Origin: Epiperipatus broadwayi
Taxonomy: Eukaryota; Onychophora; Udeonychophora; Euonychophora; Peripatidae
Direction of reading: 5' to 3'
NCBI GenBank assembly: GCA_028023455.1
Contig: JAQFVV010000050.1
Location: 2,980,626 to 3,044,625 of the forward strand
Length of the DNA: 64,000 nucleotides
Part shown: positions 45,075 to 55,411 of the stretch, piece after piece
Layout: every line of letters starts with the position of its first letter
How positions within the stretch are numbered: the first letter of the stretch is position 1
Program-made: the position numbers and the translations under genes
The notes under the pieces: generated by a model
What the model was told of the DNA's origin: nothing
The model's database searches: none
The model's input: only the letters and a program-made list of their open reading frames with translations

Positions 45075-45628
45075 ACTGCAATGAACAATTAGAAGAGTGT
45101 TATCCAAATATGTTATTTAAATAAATTGTAGTTATATAAATAATATATCTTAACATGGTGTTTCATTTCATGTCATTCATTTTCTAGTAAATTTGTTCAT
45201 TGGAATCTCATGTTTCCTGAACTATATTCAGCACTACCTAATCTGGGTGAGTAATATTGTAGTAAAATGAAACTCTAGTGGTGCTGTTTGAAAAATCAAA
45301 CATAAATTTTTAGATGTTGTCAGTCTCATTAATGCTACACCATCTGATGAGCAGGAAATAGTGTTGTAGGGAGGGGGAATGTCAGCATTGGGTAACACCA
45401 GTCATTCTTTCATTCCTACAATATGCTCATCAGAAAATAAATCAACCATCAGAGGGGATGGAAACCTTAGTCTGGCTACAATATATATATATAGTTGGCA
45501 AAGACTACGAGGATAGTTGAAAGTGCTCCTAAGTGGATAAACTTTTAAATATATCTGGTTACTATATTTATAAATATTCAATTATATAATTAAATATATT
45601 GCTTTAAAGAAATACAGACATCAAATTA

Positions 45629-45630
<2 letters not shown>
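45075..45630. other. Non-coding DNA
   Basis: Contains CATCTGATGAGCAGGAAATA near 45,346 and an inverted relative near 45,423 (CTCATCAGAAAA); these were considered and rejected as ribozymes. No gene signal. Confidence 0.45.

Positions 45631-45631
<1 letters not shown>

Positions 45632-45712
<81 letters not shown>
45632..45712 (+). repeat. TA microsatellite, ~80 bp
   Basis: Pure TA dinucleotides; followed 30-120 bp later by family S copies. Confidence 0.95.
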
Positions 45713-45717
<5 letters not shown>

Positions 45718-45829
45718 ATTAGCTATATTATAATATGTAATTAGAAGAGACTAAAACATCAGACTTTTAACTCCTAAAGTCATCCATTTCATCTTATATA
45801 ACTATAGTCTACCCACTTCTTCAGTATAT

Positions 45830-46670
45830 AAATGTCCGTATTAAGGATTTAGATATGAGGTATCAGCATGATGTAGGGTCAACATGGATACGGCAATAAT
45901 ATTGTTATCAATGTGGGCTTTCAGTGTTCCATCTTTAGATTTTAAAGATATGAATGGCTGAAGATAATTGAGGTTTAATGATTTTCTATCTTAATAAAAA
46001 CTAAACACTAATAATAATACTATGTGTAGGAGATGGTGAACTGGACCAACTGATGAATATGGTTCAGAATAAAATATTTTTTATTGGAAATCATTTTTTC
46101 TTTCATATTCACAATAGTCCATGTATGAGTTAACTAAGATTAAGTGGATATCTGTATCCAGTTTGAAAGTCTGAGTTCATAACCTTTTTAACAGAAAACA
46201 TTGTTTAGTATAGACAATATACATCTATTTAAACATTACATATTTAGCCTGCATTCTGTCTATCCCCTTTGTATATTCAGGTGGACATATTATGGTACTT
46301 TGAGTAAGGAGTCAGAGTGACTTAGATTCAGTGTGGGTATGACAAAAATATTGGCATTAACAAAGGCTTTGAGCACTCTATTCTCAGATTTAGTGATATG
46401 AATGGTTGAAGAGTTGGTGGTGAAGAGGAATTGAAGCTTGTCTATTAAAGTTTAATGATTTGGTATCTTTGATAAACCGAACTCTGATTGAATGTATGTG
46501 TGGGAGTTGATGATCTCGACCAACTGATTGACAGTGGATTCAAGACAAAATACATATGTTGTAGATCATTTATCTTTTTCACATGTATGTGGTCGTGTTA
46601 TTAGTTGTATAAGATGGAGTGGATAGCTATAGGGAGTTTGAAAGTCTGATTTAAGTCCTTCTAATTATAT
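45830..46670 (+). repeat. Family S repeats S3 and S4, tandem, ~475 bp period
   Basis: S3 (45,830-46,205) and S4 (46,295-46,670) share GTATGACAAAAATATTGGC-type starts, GATATGAATGGTTGAAGA, GACCAACTGAT and GTGGATAGCTATAGGGAG-type ends. Hammerhead remnants at 46,031-46,075 (CUGAUGA kept, GAAA mutated to UAAAA) and 46,503-46,550 (CUGAUUGA, GACAAAAU) are inactive-looking. S4 ends in a TA tract. Confidence 0.75.
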
Positions 46671-46984
46671 ATATGTGTGTTTGTTACAAGAAATATTGTA
46701 TCACATTACATAACCTACCAGCGGATGTATTTTTATTATAAGAAAATTGAAAAGTTCACTATACTTTGATTTCTTACACCTATAAATGTAAGTTGCGGTG
46801 CCTTGATTTCTATATTAGATCTAGAGTTAAATTCAAAAGAGTGATTATCCATTTAGATGCAATTGGCCTGTAAATTAATTTTAACTCTTGCCCTGGGGCT
46901 AGAAAATGCTTTCCAAAGATAATATAAATAGATAACTCCACACATTCAATATTTCCATATAAAACAACCATTAAAATATTGTAT

Positions 46985-47505
46985 TATATATATAAATAAC
47001 AAATATAATGGTAATAAACTATTATATATAGTATTCCAATCTGCGTAAGTACTTTTAGTTAATGGCTTAACCTGCCTTAACTGCCATTAAATTAAGAAAA
47101 TGAAACTGAAGCAAACATCATCACAAATCCCATGAATCCTGAACTTTAATGTTAGCAGCTTGTCTATTAATTAAATTCACTTTATTCCTATTTATTAAAA
47201 TTGCCTCTTTAATTTCTCTTTTATTATGGTTTTTTTCTTTATGAAGAATCTTAACACTTTCCATATCAAACTTAAATTTATATTTACATGTCCTTTCACG
47301 ATCCAAAAAACTGAAGCAGTCATTAAATCACTATTATTTTTACATTTTAAACACTTATATAACAATTAATGGTCTTTTAATCTTTTTTCAATACTGTACC
47401 AATACATTCACAAAAAATTTGATACACAGTGTCACTTTTCTTTTTGACAGGTATGACATTTTTATAATTATTCACTGATTTATTAACATTATTTGTAACA
47501 CAAAA
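46985..47505 (-). pseudogene. PLE-1 copy, minus arm: GIY-YIG C-terminus and tail
   Basis: The segment 47,306-47,121 encodes ESVKILHKEKNHNKREIKEA and then INRNKVNLINRQAANIKVQD, the conserved C-terminal half of a PLE GIY-YIG domain, ending SWDL. Upstream on the minus strand (47,310-47,480) the first half is broken by stops (remnants of CVSNF and EKRLKDH). The tail holds the degenerate hammerhead-like motif (47,041-47,085) and matches 860-1,130. Confidence 0.85.
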
Positions 47506-47950
47506 TGAAACATTAAATACATAATGTTAATAAATTAGTGAATAATTATAAAAAGGTTATACTTGTCAAGCAGGAAAGTAATGTTGTGTATCAAATTGTT
47601 TGTGGATGTATGTTATCACTTATAGGTGAATCGAAGCGCAGTATTGAAAAATGATTAAAGGAGCATGAATTATTATATAAGCATGTGAAAATCAAAAATT
47701 ATAGAGATTTAATGACTGTTCAATATTTTTGGATCATGAAATGACATGTAAATATAAATTTAAGTTGGATATTGAAAGTTTTAATATTTCTCATGTAGAG
47801 AGAAACCATAATAAAAGAAAAATTAAGGAGGCAATTTTAATAAATAGGAATAAAATCAATTTAATTAACAGACAAGCTGCTAATGTTAAAATTCAGGAGT
47901 CAATGGGATTTGAGTTGATGATGTTTGCTTCCATTTTTTAAAAGTTGACT
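47506..47950 (+). pseudogene. PLE-1 copy, plus arm: GIY-YIG domain
   Basis: Head-to-head partner. The centre is near 47,505: ATAATTATTCACTGATTTAT (47,464 on) is mirrored by ATAAATTAGTGAATAATTAT (47,531 on). The plus strand reads VVYQIVCGCM, SLIGESKRSIEK, a stop, LKEHELLYKH, then the frame 47,729-47,941 with ESFNISHVERNHNKRKIKEA and INRNKINLINRQAANVKIQE. The tail beyond the protein is short. Not functional. Confidence 0.85.
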
Positions 47951-47969
47951 GGAATTGAGGCATGTGAAT

Positions 47970-48700
47970 GATATATATATATATATATAACTAAACAAGT
48001 TATAAATTTCATAACTTGTTTCTTAAACTTGAACATTTTATGAACACTAGATGGAGCTTACCCAGTAGCTCTAAACAGGTTGATAGAAACATGTTTTATA
48101 AGTGCTGACTTTTGAGTACGGTATTATAGTTCTAGTTTCTAGTCTCCCAGCCCTCCACTGACATGAACCATAAACTCAAAACCAGCTGGTTTGGAGGGAG
48201 GTAGGGATAACAACAGAGATTATAAATTATATTTCTTATAAAAACAAAGCTTGTTTAGGGCTACTGGTTAAGCTCCATATAGTGATCGTAAAGTGCAAGC
48301 TTAAAAGCAAGTTACGAAATTTATAACTTCTTTTAATTATTATAAGTGTATCTTTAAAGGTTTTTGCAATGCTATATATTGCAGAGGCTATTACTAAGTT
48401 GTGAAACTGAGCTGAATTCAGACCCATATAGCTATCTAGTTTGTCAACTGGATTTGATGACATTTACATGTTTGGTAAGTTCACATTTTCAAATTAATAG
48501 AAACATGTTTTATAAGTGCTGACTTTTGAATTGATATTTTAGTTCTAGTTTCTAGTCTCCTAGCCCTCCACTGATGTGAGCCATAAGTTTGAAACCAGCT
48601 GGTCTGGAAGTGGGGATAATGATAAAGATTTTAAGTTCTATCTCTTTTGGCACTTATAAAGCAAAGCTTGTTTAGAGCAATGGTAAGCTCCATCTAGTGA
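47970..48700. repeat. R1b repeats: minus fragment then two tandem plus units (~415 bp)
   Basis: 47,990-48,080 is a minus fragment (AACACTAGATGGAGCTTACC). 48,085-48,700 holds tandem plus units: GCCATAAACTCAAAACCAGC near 48,168 and GCCATAAGTTTGAAACCAGC near 48,583. TA tracts bound both ends (47,971-47,988 and 48,701-48,716). Confidence 0.82.
48565..48610 (+). ncRNA. Hammerhead-like motif, R1b
   Basis: CCUCCA, CUGAUGU (A9 changed to U), a weak stem II, GAAA (48,591-48,594), stem III ACCAG/CUGGU, GUC, then UGGAAG. Stem III and the GUC triplet are perfect but the core change should abolish activity. Confidence 0.5.
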
Positions 48701-48811
48701 ATATATATATATATATGATCAATAGATGGAGCTTACCAAGACTCCAAATAAGCGTATTTTTGTTTACATAAACGTCAGAGTCAGAGTTAACTGTCTCTTT
48801 CATTGGATCCA

Positions 48812-48857
48812 CCCTCAGATCATTGATTTCAAGCTGATTTGCTATCATCAGTGAAGG
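48812..48857 (-). ncRNA. Hammerhead ribozyme motif, R1a minus unit 1
   Basis: CCUUCA, CUGAUGA (48,851-48,845), stem II AGC/GCU with loop AAAUCA, GAAA, a shortened stem III AUCA/UGAU, C, UGAGGG. Stem I CCUUCA/UGAGGG gives 6 bp with one U-G pair. Core boxes intact; predicted cleavage after the AUC triplet. Confidence 0.68.
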
Positions 48858-49214
48858 ATAGAAGATAGAAACTAGACCTAAACATTAACCCAATGTTTCT
48901 GCAACAAGTTTCTATCAGTTTACAAGCATGAATTTTTTAGACAAGTAAATGTCTTCAAACTCAGCTTATCAAGCCAGATAGCTATATGGGTCTGATATCA
49001 GTTCAGTTTCACCACATAGTCAAAGCTTCTACAATACATATATACATTGCAAGAAATCTTAAAGTACATTTATGAAAAACAAAAACAAGTTTTATATACG
49101 TAAACTTGCTATCGCTTGTTTTATGATCAATAGATGGAGCCTTATCAAGACTTCCAAACAAACATATTTTTGTTTACATAAATGTCAGAATGAACTGTCT
49201 CTTTTTGGGCTCCA

Positions 49215-49261
49215 CCCTCAGATCAGCTGATTTCAAGCTGATTTGCTATCATCAGTGAAGG
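49215..49261 (-). ncRNA. Hammerhead ribozyme motif, R1a minus unit 2 (best R1 copy)
   Basis: CCUUCA, CUGAUGA (49,255-49,249), stem II AGC/GCU (with a U-U mismatch at the core end), GAAA, a perfect 5-bp palindromic stem III AUCAG/CUGAU, then C and UGAGGG (49,220-49,215), which pairs with CCUUCA. The triplet is AUC, an allowed NUH. All invariant core positions visible by eye are kept except that the first stem II pair is U-U rather than G-C. The palindromic stem III with no loop suggests a dimeric hammerhead. Confidence 0.72.
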
Positions 49262-49536
49262 ATAGGAATTAGAAACTAGACCTAAACACTAACTCCAAGC
49301 ATTTATGCAACAAGTTTCTATCAGTTTGTAAGCATGAATTTTTTGCAATAATATATATTGCAGAAGCTTTGACTATGTGGAGAAAATGAACTAATATCAG
49401 ACCCATATAGCTATCTGGCTTGATAAGCTAAGTTTGAAGACATTTACATGTCTAAAAAATTCATGCTTGCAAACTGATAGAAACTTGTTGCATAAACGCT
49501 TGGAGTTAGTGTTTAGGTCTAGTTTCTAACTCCTAT

Positions 49537-49583
49537 CCTTTACTGATGATAGAAAATCTGCATGAAATCAGTTGATCTGAGGG
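49537..49583 (+). ncRNA. Hammerhead ribozyme motif, R1a plus unit
   Basis: CCUUUA, CUGAUGA (49,543-49,549), a weakened stem II (UAGAAAAUCUGCAU), GAAA (49,564-49,567), stem III AUCAG/UUGAU, C, UGAGGG (49,578-49,583). Confidence 0.55.
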
Positions 49584-49924
49584 TGGAGCCAATAAAAGAG
49601 ACAGTTAATTCTGACTCTGCTGTTTATGTAAACAAAAATATGCTTGTTTGGAGGTCATGGTAAGGCTCCATCTATTGATCATAAATACAAGCGATAGCAA
49701 GTTTATGTATATAAAACTTGTTTTTGTTTTTCATATACCTGTTGTAGTACATGCTTCTGCTTTTAGATAACTCATTCAGTGATTTATCTGCATCAATCTA
49801 CCAAACAATATCTTGTAACATCATAATTCCAAATAGTACCCTTGTTTTTGTAAAGTGCATTTCATGTATTTGTCAACTTTTGTAAGGACTGAAAAGCTGG
49901 AACAATCTTAACATTGGATTTTGT

Positions 49925-50480
49925 TTAGATAAAACATGGAAAAACAGTTGTAATGCTTGAAACAGCTAATAAGCAAGTTTCCCTGAGCATGTCTTGCATT
50001 TACAAGTGCTTTAATGAGACTGTCAATTTCACCACATCTCAGTAATCATAGCAAGTGAAGTCCAATGTGAAAACAATACTCATTGTTATTTTGGATGCAA
50101 ATAATATTCTTCACTCACAATTTAAACCTACTCTTGAAACATTTGTGTGTTTTGGTAAAATGTAAATGTCCTATTTTATGGCAGCGTGAGGAGTACATTC
50201 TTCACATTGACAACATGGTAGCATACAAAATCTTGAGTGTTAAACAATTTTTAATTCACTTTATCTATCAACCCTATTCACTCAATCTTATTCCATGAAA
50301 TGTTCTTTTATTCTTTCAAATGAAAAAATGCCTCAATTATTTTTGAGGACTTAGAAGTGTTGAAGAAATAAACAATGAAAATTTTAAAGGGATTTTTTGG
50401 CAAAAAGTTTCCAGATTGTTTGAAAAGTGAAAAATATGTTTAGACTGGATAAAGGCAGTATTTTGAAAGAGTTCAATTAT
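49925..50480 (+). pseudogene. mariner-like transposase relic
   Basis: The plus strand reads GKTVVMLETANKQVSLSMSC and IYKCFNE, similar to the mariner N-terminal helix-turn-helix segment (GKTATETYEMLK...ALSRTxVFEWHKRF), then skips to VKSNVKTILIVILDANNI (normally VKTMLIVFFDxKGIVH) and LWQREEYILHIDNMVAYKIL, YQPYSLNLIP and RSVEEINNENFKGI, which match the mariner C-terminal catalytic region (HxDNAxxH, PPYSPDLxP). The first DDE/D segment between the two parts is partly missing, and stops interrupt the last third. The catalytic Asp of the DN box survives (HIDN). Terminal inverted repeats were not found. Confidence 0.72.
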
Positions 50481-50489
50481 AACACCTAA

Positions 50490-51960
50490 AACATGAAATA
50501 CACAATTTTTGTTACAAAATTTGGTTATTTTTAGTATCCCTCATATGTATAATATTCACAATATATATGCAATATTTCAGAAATATTAAAAATAGTTGTA
50601 GAGGCTGGAAATTTCACAACTGAAAAATAGATATATAAAATGAAAAAATGATAATAAATAAATAAAACAACAGGGATATTTGTTTTTAAAAAATTTCTCC
50701 AATTACACATGTTAGTTACATTTGTTGATACAATTTAGTCTTTTTAGTATCTTGATAGCTTCTCTGATCTACATTGGTGTAGATTTTCACAAATGGATCG
50801 GATATTGGTCTTAGAAAAATCAATATTGTGACCTGAATGCATAGCATGGATGACACATGTAAACTTCCTCCTACTTGGAATTTAAAAAAAAAAAATTTCC
50901 CTGAATTTTATTTATTAATTATTACTTTTTCAATTTTTCATACCTGATTTTCAGTTATGGAATTTTCAGTCTCTCTACAACTATTTTCATTAAGACTGTT
51001 TACAATGCTTCTTAAATAATTATATAGTTTTCATTTCCCAGTTGAGGGCTTGTGTGATTGAGCTGAAATGTTGGAATTTTAAACTAAAGTCTTTATGGAT
51101 AAACCCACAAAACATGCTTATATATCTGTAACCATGAAAATATTCATATGAATATATATAATTAAAAATAATCAATTTAAACAAAATTGATTATTTTTAA
51201 TTTATATATAGAAGGCAACATTATGGACAAATTTTAATATTAAACTTTGATCATTTAAAGTGTATATATATATGTATAAAATTACATATTTTATGGATTT
51301 TTAATTTGATAAAGAATGAAAATTAAGAAATTATTTCCATGTAAACAGACATCTTTATCTTTTGATGTTGTCTGGAAATCATCAAATAGTAATTGAGAAT
51401 CCTGAGGTTAAACAAGTTTTCCCTATTAGCTTTTATAAAAGATATTTTGGTTTGGATTTAGTGAAGAGGGGTTTTTTTTTCATATTAAACTCATGTTTTT
51501 ATAAGAAATTTAAAGTGGGAAATCTATTTTTAAAGATGTGAGAATGAAGAAGATTAACATCTTCCTTGACATCCCTGCAAATAATAATGATACTTCTCCA
51601 AAGACTTGTATATATTAAATTATATATTCCATGGCTTTCAATTTGATAAAGAATAGAAAATAATTTATACCCATATAAACAGGGATATTTGTTGTGTCTT
51701 ATTTATGGTTATTCTGTTGGAAAAAAAAAATATTTTTTACTGATTTGAATACTATTTGTTCATTGGTACATTACAATTCGAAATGACCCACATCTTTTTT
51801 GGCTATGCATATGAGATAATGTCTTTGTTTTGCTCGTTATGTTAATACAAACTATTACCATGTGCCCTTTTTTGATTGTAAAGCCCAATGTATTAGTGAT
51901 ATTTTACCATATATCAGAGCTTGCTAATCATTTTTATTTTAAAGTTTGCTTTTGTCTCAC
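50490..51960. other. AT-rich DNA with one palindrome at 51,155-51,212
   Basis: TATAATTAAAAATAATCAAT is mirrored by ATTGATTATTTTTAATTTAT around AAACAAA. No gene or family motif found. Confidence 0.55.
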
Positions 51961-51964
51961 CATA

Positions 51965-52036
51965 GTATATATATATGAAAAAGAAAAAACAAGTTTATAT
52001 ACGTAAAAACCATATATATATATATATATATATATA
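51965..52036 (-). repeat. R1a end fragment (~38 bp) between TA tracts
   Basis: GAAAAAGAAAAAACAAGTTT and ATATACGTAAAAACC match the end of R1a (compare 24,495-24,525 and 49,073-49,103) and are flanked on both sides by TA runs. Confidence 0.6.
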
Positions 52037-52187
52037 GGTGCCTTACACATAAACCATGTTGGCTCAATAATGTTTCTATTTTATCATTTGTGTTATTGAT
52101 GGTTTATTTAAGTTAATGGGCATTCAAAACTTCCCACATTAAATCTGTCTGATCAAATCTGTGCTATTTTGTTACCCATGTGTGTTG

Positions 52188-52278
52188 TATGAAATGGCAA
52201 TTCAGTTTTTATTATTGATTTTAAAGTCGGGCCCTGAAATGGCAATTCAGTTTTTATTATTGATTTTAAAGTCGGGCC
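52188..52278 (+). repeat. Tandem duplication, 44 bp unit
   Basis: GAAATGGCAATTCAGTTTTT and ATTATTGATTTTAAAGTCGG occur twice in direct succession. Confidence 0.92.
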
Positions 52279-52309
52279 ACGTTCTATATATATATTTAAT
52301 TACATGTAT

Positions 52310-52490
52310 ATTGTCTATACTAAATTTTAAAGTAATTAAACAGGATTTGAACTCAGACTAGCAAGCTCCCTACAGCTATCCACTCTATGTTTTTCACATG
52401 TGGTTATGGGTATCAGTTGTATAAGATGCAGTAAATATCTATAGAGAGCTTGAAAGTCTGTGTTCACGTCCTGTCTAATTATATATATAT
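52310..52490 (+). repeat. Family S fragments, S5
   Basis: 52,340-52,392 is a minus S end (GATTTGAACTCAGAC, the inverse of the B-box end) and 52,390-52,482 a plus S end (TTTTTCACATGTGG to GTGTTCACGTCCTG). The two form an inverted pair and end at TA repeats. Confidence 0.6.
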
Positions 52491-52741
52491 ATATAATTAA
52501 TGTTAAATTAATGATTTCCACAGACTTATGATGTAAACAATAAAAATATAATGGGAAAATTTAAACATATTAAACTCGATAAAATCTTAACCCACAATGC
52601 ATTGCATAACCATCAATTATAAAACAGGCAGTACAAGCTCAGACATGTGATACGGTAATTAACAATATCCTTTCAAATTTATATTAAGTAAAAAGACAAA
52701 CGAATTCCAAATTAAAACTCAAATATATATATAAAAGGTAG

Positions 52742-53990
52742 TAAGGAAAATATTAGAAAGTAGAGACCTATCAGTTCTGTATAAAATTTTTAGCAAAATA
52801 ATTACAACTCTTCTAATATGAACTATGGATTTAAACCAACCAAAAGAAATAGATTTAAAAGTGATTATAGTACAAAATATAATATTCAAGTAATGAGAGA
52901 AGATATAGAAAAAAATGATAAACATGACATGCCATTATGCTTTAGATTTGTAGATTATAAAATGGCATTTGATTATATAAACATTTCTTAAGTGATTAAA
53001 GCTTTGGATAATCTAGGATTATACCCAAGATATTGTTATATTCTGAAAAATATTTATAAAAACGCAACACCAACAATTAAATTACATAATGATATTAATA
53101 AAAGTGTGAAAGGCTGAAACCTTTGACAGAGAAAAGGAGGGTGTGACAGGGTGACTCCAAATATTCAAAACTTTTTCAGTAGTTTTGCAAGAAGGATTTT
53201 GTGGAATAAAATGGAAAGCTAAGAATGTAAAAGTAAATGGAAGATTATTTAAGCCATATTAATTTTGCAGATGATATGGTTATCCTGTTGCAAATAATAC
53301 CTTAGAACTTTAGAAAATGTAAAAATTATCAGATGAAAATAAAAAACTAGGATTGAAAGACCAAAGTAATGTTCAATGAAATTTCTCAAAGAAAGAAAAT
53401 AAAGATTGAGAAGAGATTAACAACTACATATACCTTGATCATATTATTACTACAGATAAAAAACATAATAGATGACATTAATCATGGATTTAAAGAAGGT
53501 AGGAGGGCTTTTGGTAGAAATAATTTTCAATGGATATATGCCTATGTGATTGAAAAGGAAGGTTTTTAATAAATGTATTTCACCAGTTTATACCTATGAA
53601 TCTGAGACATGGACATTTAAAGGAAGAGCAATTCAGAAACTTCACACTATTCAAAGAAATAGGAAAGGATGTATAAAATGGGGCACAAGAAGAGATCAAT
53701 AATGAAATAAATGGGTGAGAGAATAAGCAGTTGATACTGGCTTCATTGAAAGGATTAAGAAATTGAGTGGAGTTGGGGCTGATCATATTTTTAGAAAAGA
53801 AGATAATAGATAAAAAGTTGAAATGTTATACTGATTCCACAAGATTGTAAAAAATGTAAAAAAAAACATATATAATGGATAGATAAAATAAAAAAGGATT
53901 CTGGAGTGATGTGGAGTAGAGTGGTTAGAGATCAGAGAATATGGGATTGAATTTGGAGAGACCTTCATCCTGAAGTGGATCATAAAAATG
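52742..53990 (+). pseudogene. RTE copy G: old, heavily decayed copy
   Basis: DNA and broken-frame similarity to the RTE RT runs from GNIRKYRPIS-like sequence (52,745) through FVDYKMAFDY (52,950), QGDSKYSKLF (53,150), NFADD-like (53,262), INHGFKEGRRAFGRNNFQ (53,475) to EFGETFIL (53,950). Many stops and indels. The plus-strand stretch 53,369-53,569 and the antisense stretches over it are not separate genes. Confidence 0.82.
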
Positions 53991-53999
53991 ATAAAGATA

Positions 54000-54800
54000 T
54001 ATATTAAAGATGTTAAATGTCTTAAGAATGCAATATTTTTTTCATGTATTAAATTAGTAAAATCCTCAGCTATGATATAATCAAGAAACCATCAATTAAA
54101 ACTGATAGCCTAAGTTTAATCACATAATCATGTAATTGCCAATGCTATTTGACTGATCTATATGAAACAGAAGATGAAGCATTTTTTAATCAATCTCCAG
54201 ATATATAAATAACAATCAGACCAGGTACTTTTCTTATGGCTGCTTGACAAAGCAAGATATGTGATCTGATTTGATATTCATATAACAGATTGAGTGATAA
54301 TCTTGTTGCAGACCAGATTTAGTGTACACTGTCTGTTTTAATTGGTGATGCTCAATAATATCATAACTTTGCATTTCAGCTCCTTAAATACAAGGAAAAA
54401 GTATCAATAAAAATTTAAATGCTTAAACATTAACTTTGAAAATCTTTAATTATATATATAACCTATGGTATGTGTTTCATTGGTAAATATGATTTAAAAA
54501 ATGGTATATTTTAAATTTCCTCATATAAAAAGTTGCTCATCTGATATTTTATTCATATTTCAGTCTGAGAGTCGAACTGGAAGTGGTTGGCCTTTTAACC
54601 TACTGTAAATCTGACAAGTGCTATTGTTAATTATTGAATTATATAGTTTCGATAATACTGAATAATATTTCTGTAATGTAATTTTCACTACACCACTTTT
54701 ATGTAAGGTAAATTATTAATATACTTCAGATAATACTGTTTGTCTTAATTAGTGATTAATAAAGATTTTATCTAATTTAATACATGTGTAAAGTTCAGTT
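54000..54800. other. AT-rich DNA, ends in TA tract 54,808-54,828
   Basis: No motif seen. Confidence 0.5.
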
Positions 54801-54827
54801 ATCTTATATATATATATATATATATAT

Positions 54828-55060
54828 ATTTAAATTGATAAAAAATCAAGTCATATGACCTAATTTTAATAAAGCTCCTATTTACAAATGTTATATATAG
54901 AGTAAGTTAAAAAACAAACTCTTATGAAGCTTCAAAAATACTCTCAACCTCAGACCGCGGTTTCTGCCTCTAGCATCATCAGTGAGGTGCTAGGGAATAA
55001 AAATACTAGAACTAGTCCAGCATTTTATCAATGCCTAACTATTGAGAAGAAAATCTGAAA
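54828..55060 (-). repeat. R2 repeat, partial minus unit at head of array
   Basis: Reverse complement of the plus R2 unit: TTGATAAAAAATCAAGTCAT, CAAATGTTATATATAGAG and CAATAGTTAGGCATTGATA-type sequence. It joins the plus array head-to-head at about 55,060 inside the sequence CTGAAACTTTCAG. The outer end abuts a TA tract. Confidence 0.9.
54947..54988 (-). ncRNA. Hammerhead ribozyme motif, R2 minus unit (complete stem II)
   Basis: Stem I ACCUCA (54,988-54,983), CUGAUGA (54,982-54,976), stem II UGC/GCA with loop UAGAG, so the first stem II pair is U-A, GAAA, stem III ACC/GGU around GC, the GUC triplet (54,955-54,953) and UGAGGU (54,952-54,947), which pairs perfectly with ACCUCA. All the boxes and helices of a type I hammerhead are present. 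Confidence 0.85.
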
Positions 55061-55369
55061 CTTTCAGAGTTTGTTTTTTAACTTACTCTATATATAACAT
55101 TTGTAAATAGGAGCTTTATTAAAATTAGGTCATATGACTTGATTTTTTATCAATTTAATTTTAGTTTTTTGCTATTAATGCTTTGGCGATTTTATATTGC
55201 TAGAGCTATTAATATATGGTGTATCTGAACTTAGTTCAGTCCCATACGGCTATTTGAGTTAGATAGCTGGATTTTTGAACATTTAAATGTCTGAAAGTTT
55301 CAGATTTTCTTCTCAATAGTTAGGCATTGATAAAATGCTGGACTAGTTCTAGTATTTTTATTCCCTAGC

Positions 55370-55411
55370 ACCTCACTGATGACGCTAGAGGCAGAAACCG
55401 CGGTCTGAGGT
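55370..55411 (+). ncRNA. Type I hammerhead ribozyme, R2 unit 1
   Basis: Stem I ACCUCA (55,370-55,375), CUGAUGA (55,376-55,382), stem II GC/GC with flanking C and A opposed (55,383-55,393), GAAA (55,394-55,397), stem III A-C-C/G-G-U around GC, C17 at 55,405 after the GU of the GUC triplet, and UGAGGU (55,406-55,411) closing stem I with 6 perfect pairs. Predicted cleavage after 55,405. The stem II pair next to the core is C-A instead of the usual G-C, which may lower activity. Confidence 0.8.

Larger units (their letters stand above)
48718..49735. repeat. R1a repeats: two minus units then one plus unit
   Basis: Minus units 48,718-49,122 and 49,123-49,345 (partial) stand head-to-tail with a ~403 bp period (TTCAAGCTGATTTGCTATCA at 48,829 and 49,232). 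The plus unit 49,346-49,735 is joined head-to-head. Ends carry GATCAATAGATGGAGCTTAC / AGGCTCCATCTATTGATCAT. The left end abuts a TA tract. Three hammerhead motifs are listed separately. Confidence 0.88.

Noticed and set aside
45340-45440. CUGAUGAGCAGGAAAUAG as a hammerhead
   Set aside because: CUGAUGA and GAAA are only four bases apart, so no stem II can form, and no NUH triplet with a stem I partner follows. The inverted relative near 45,423 also lacks the helices.
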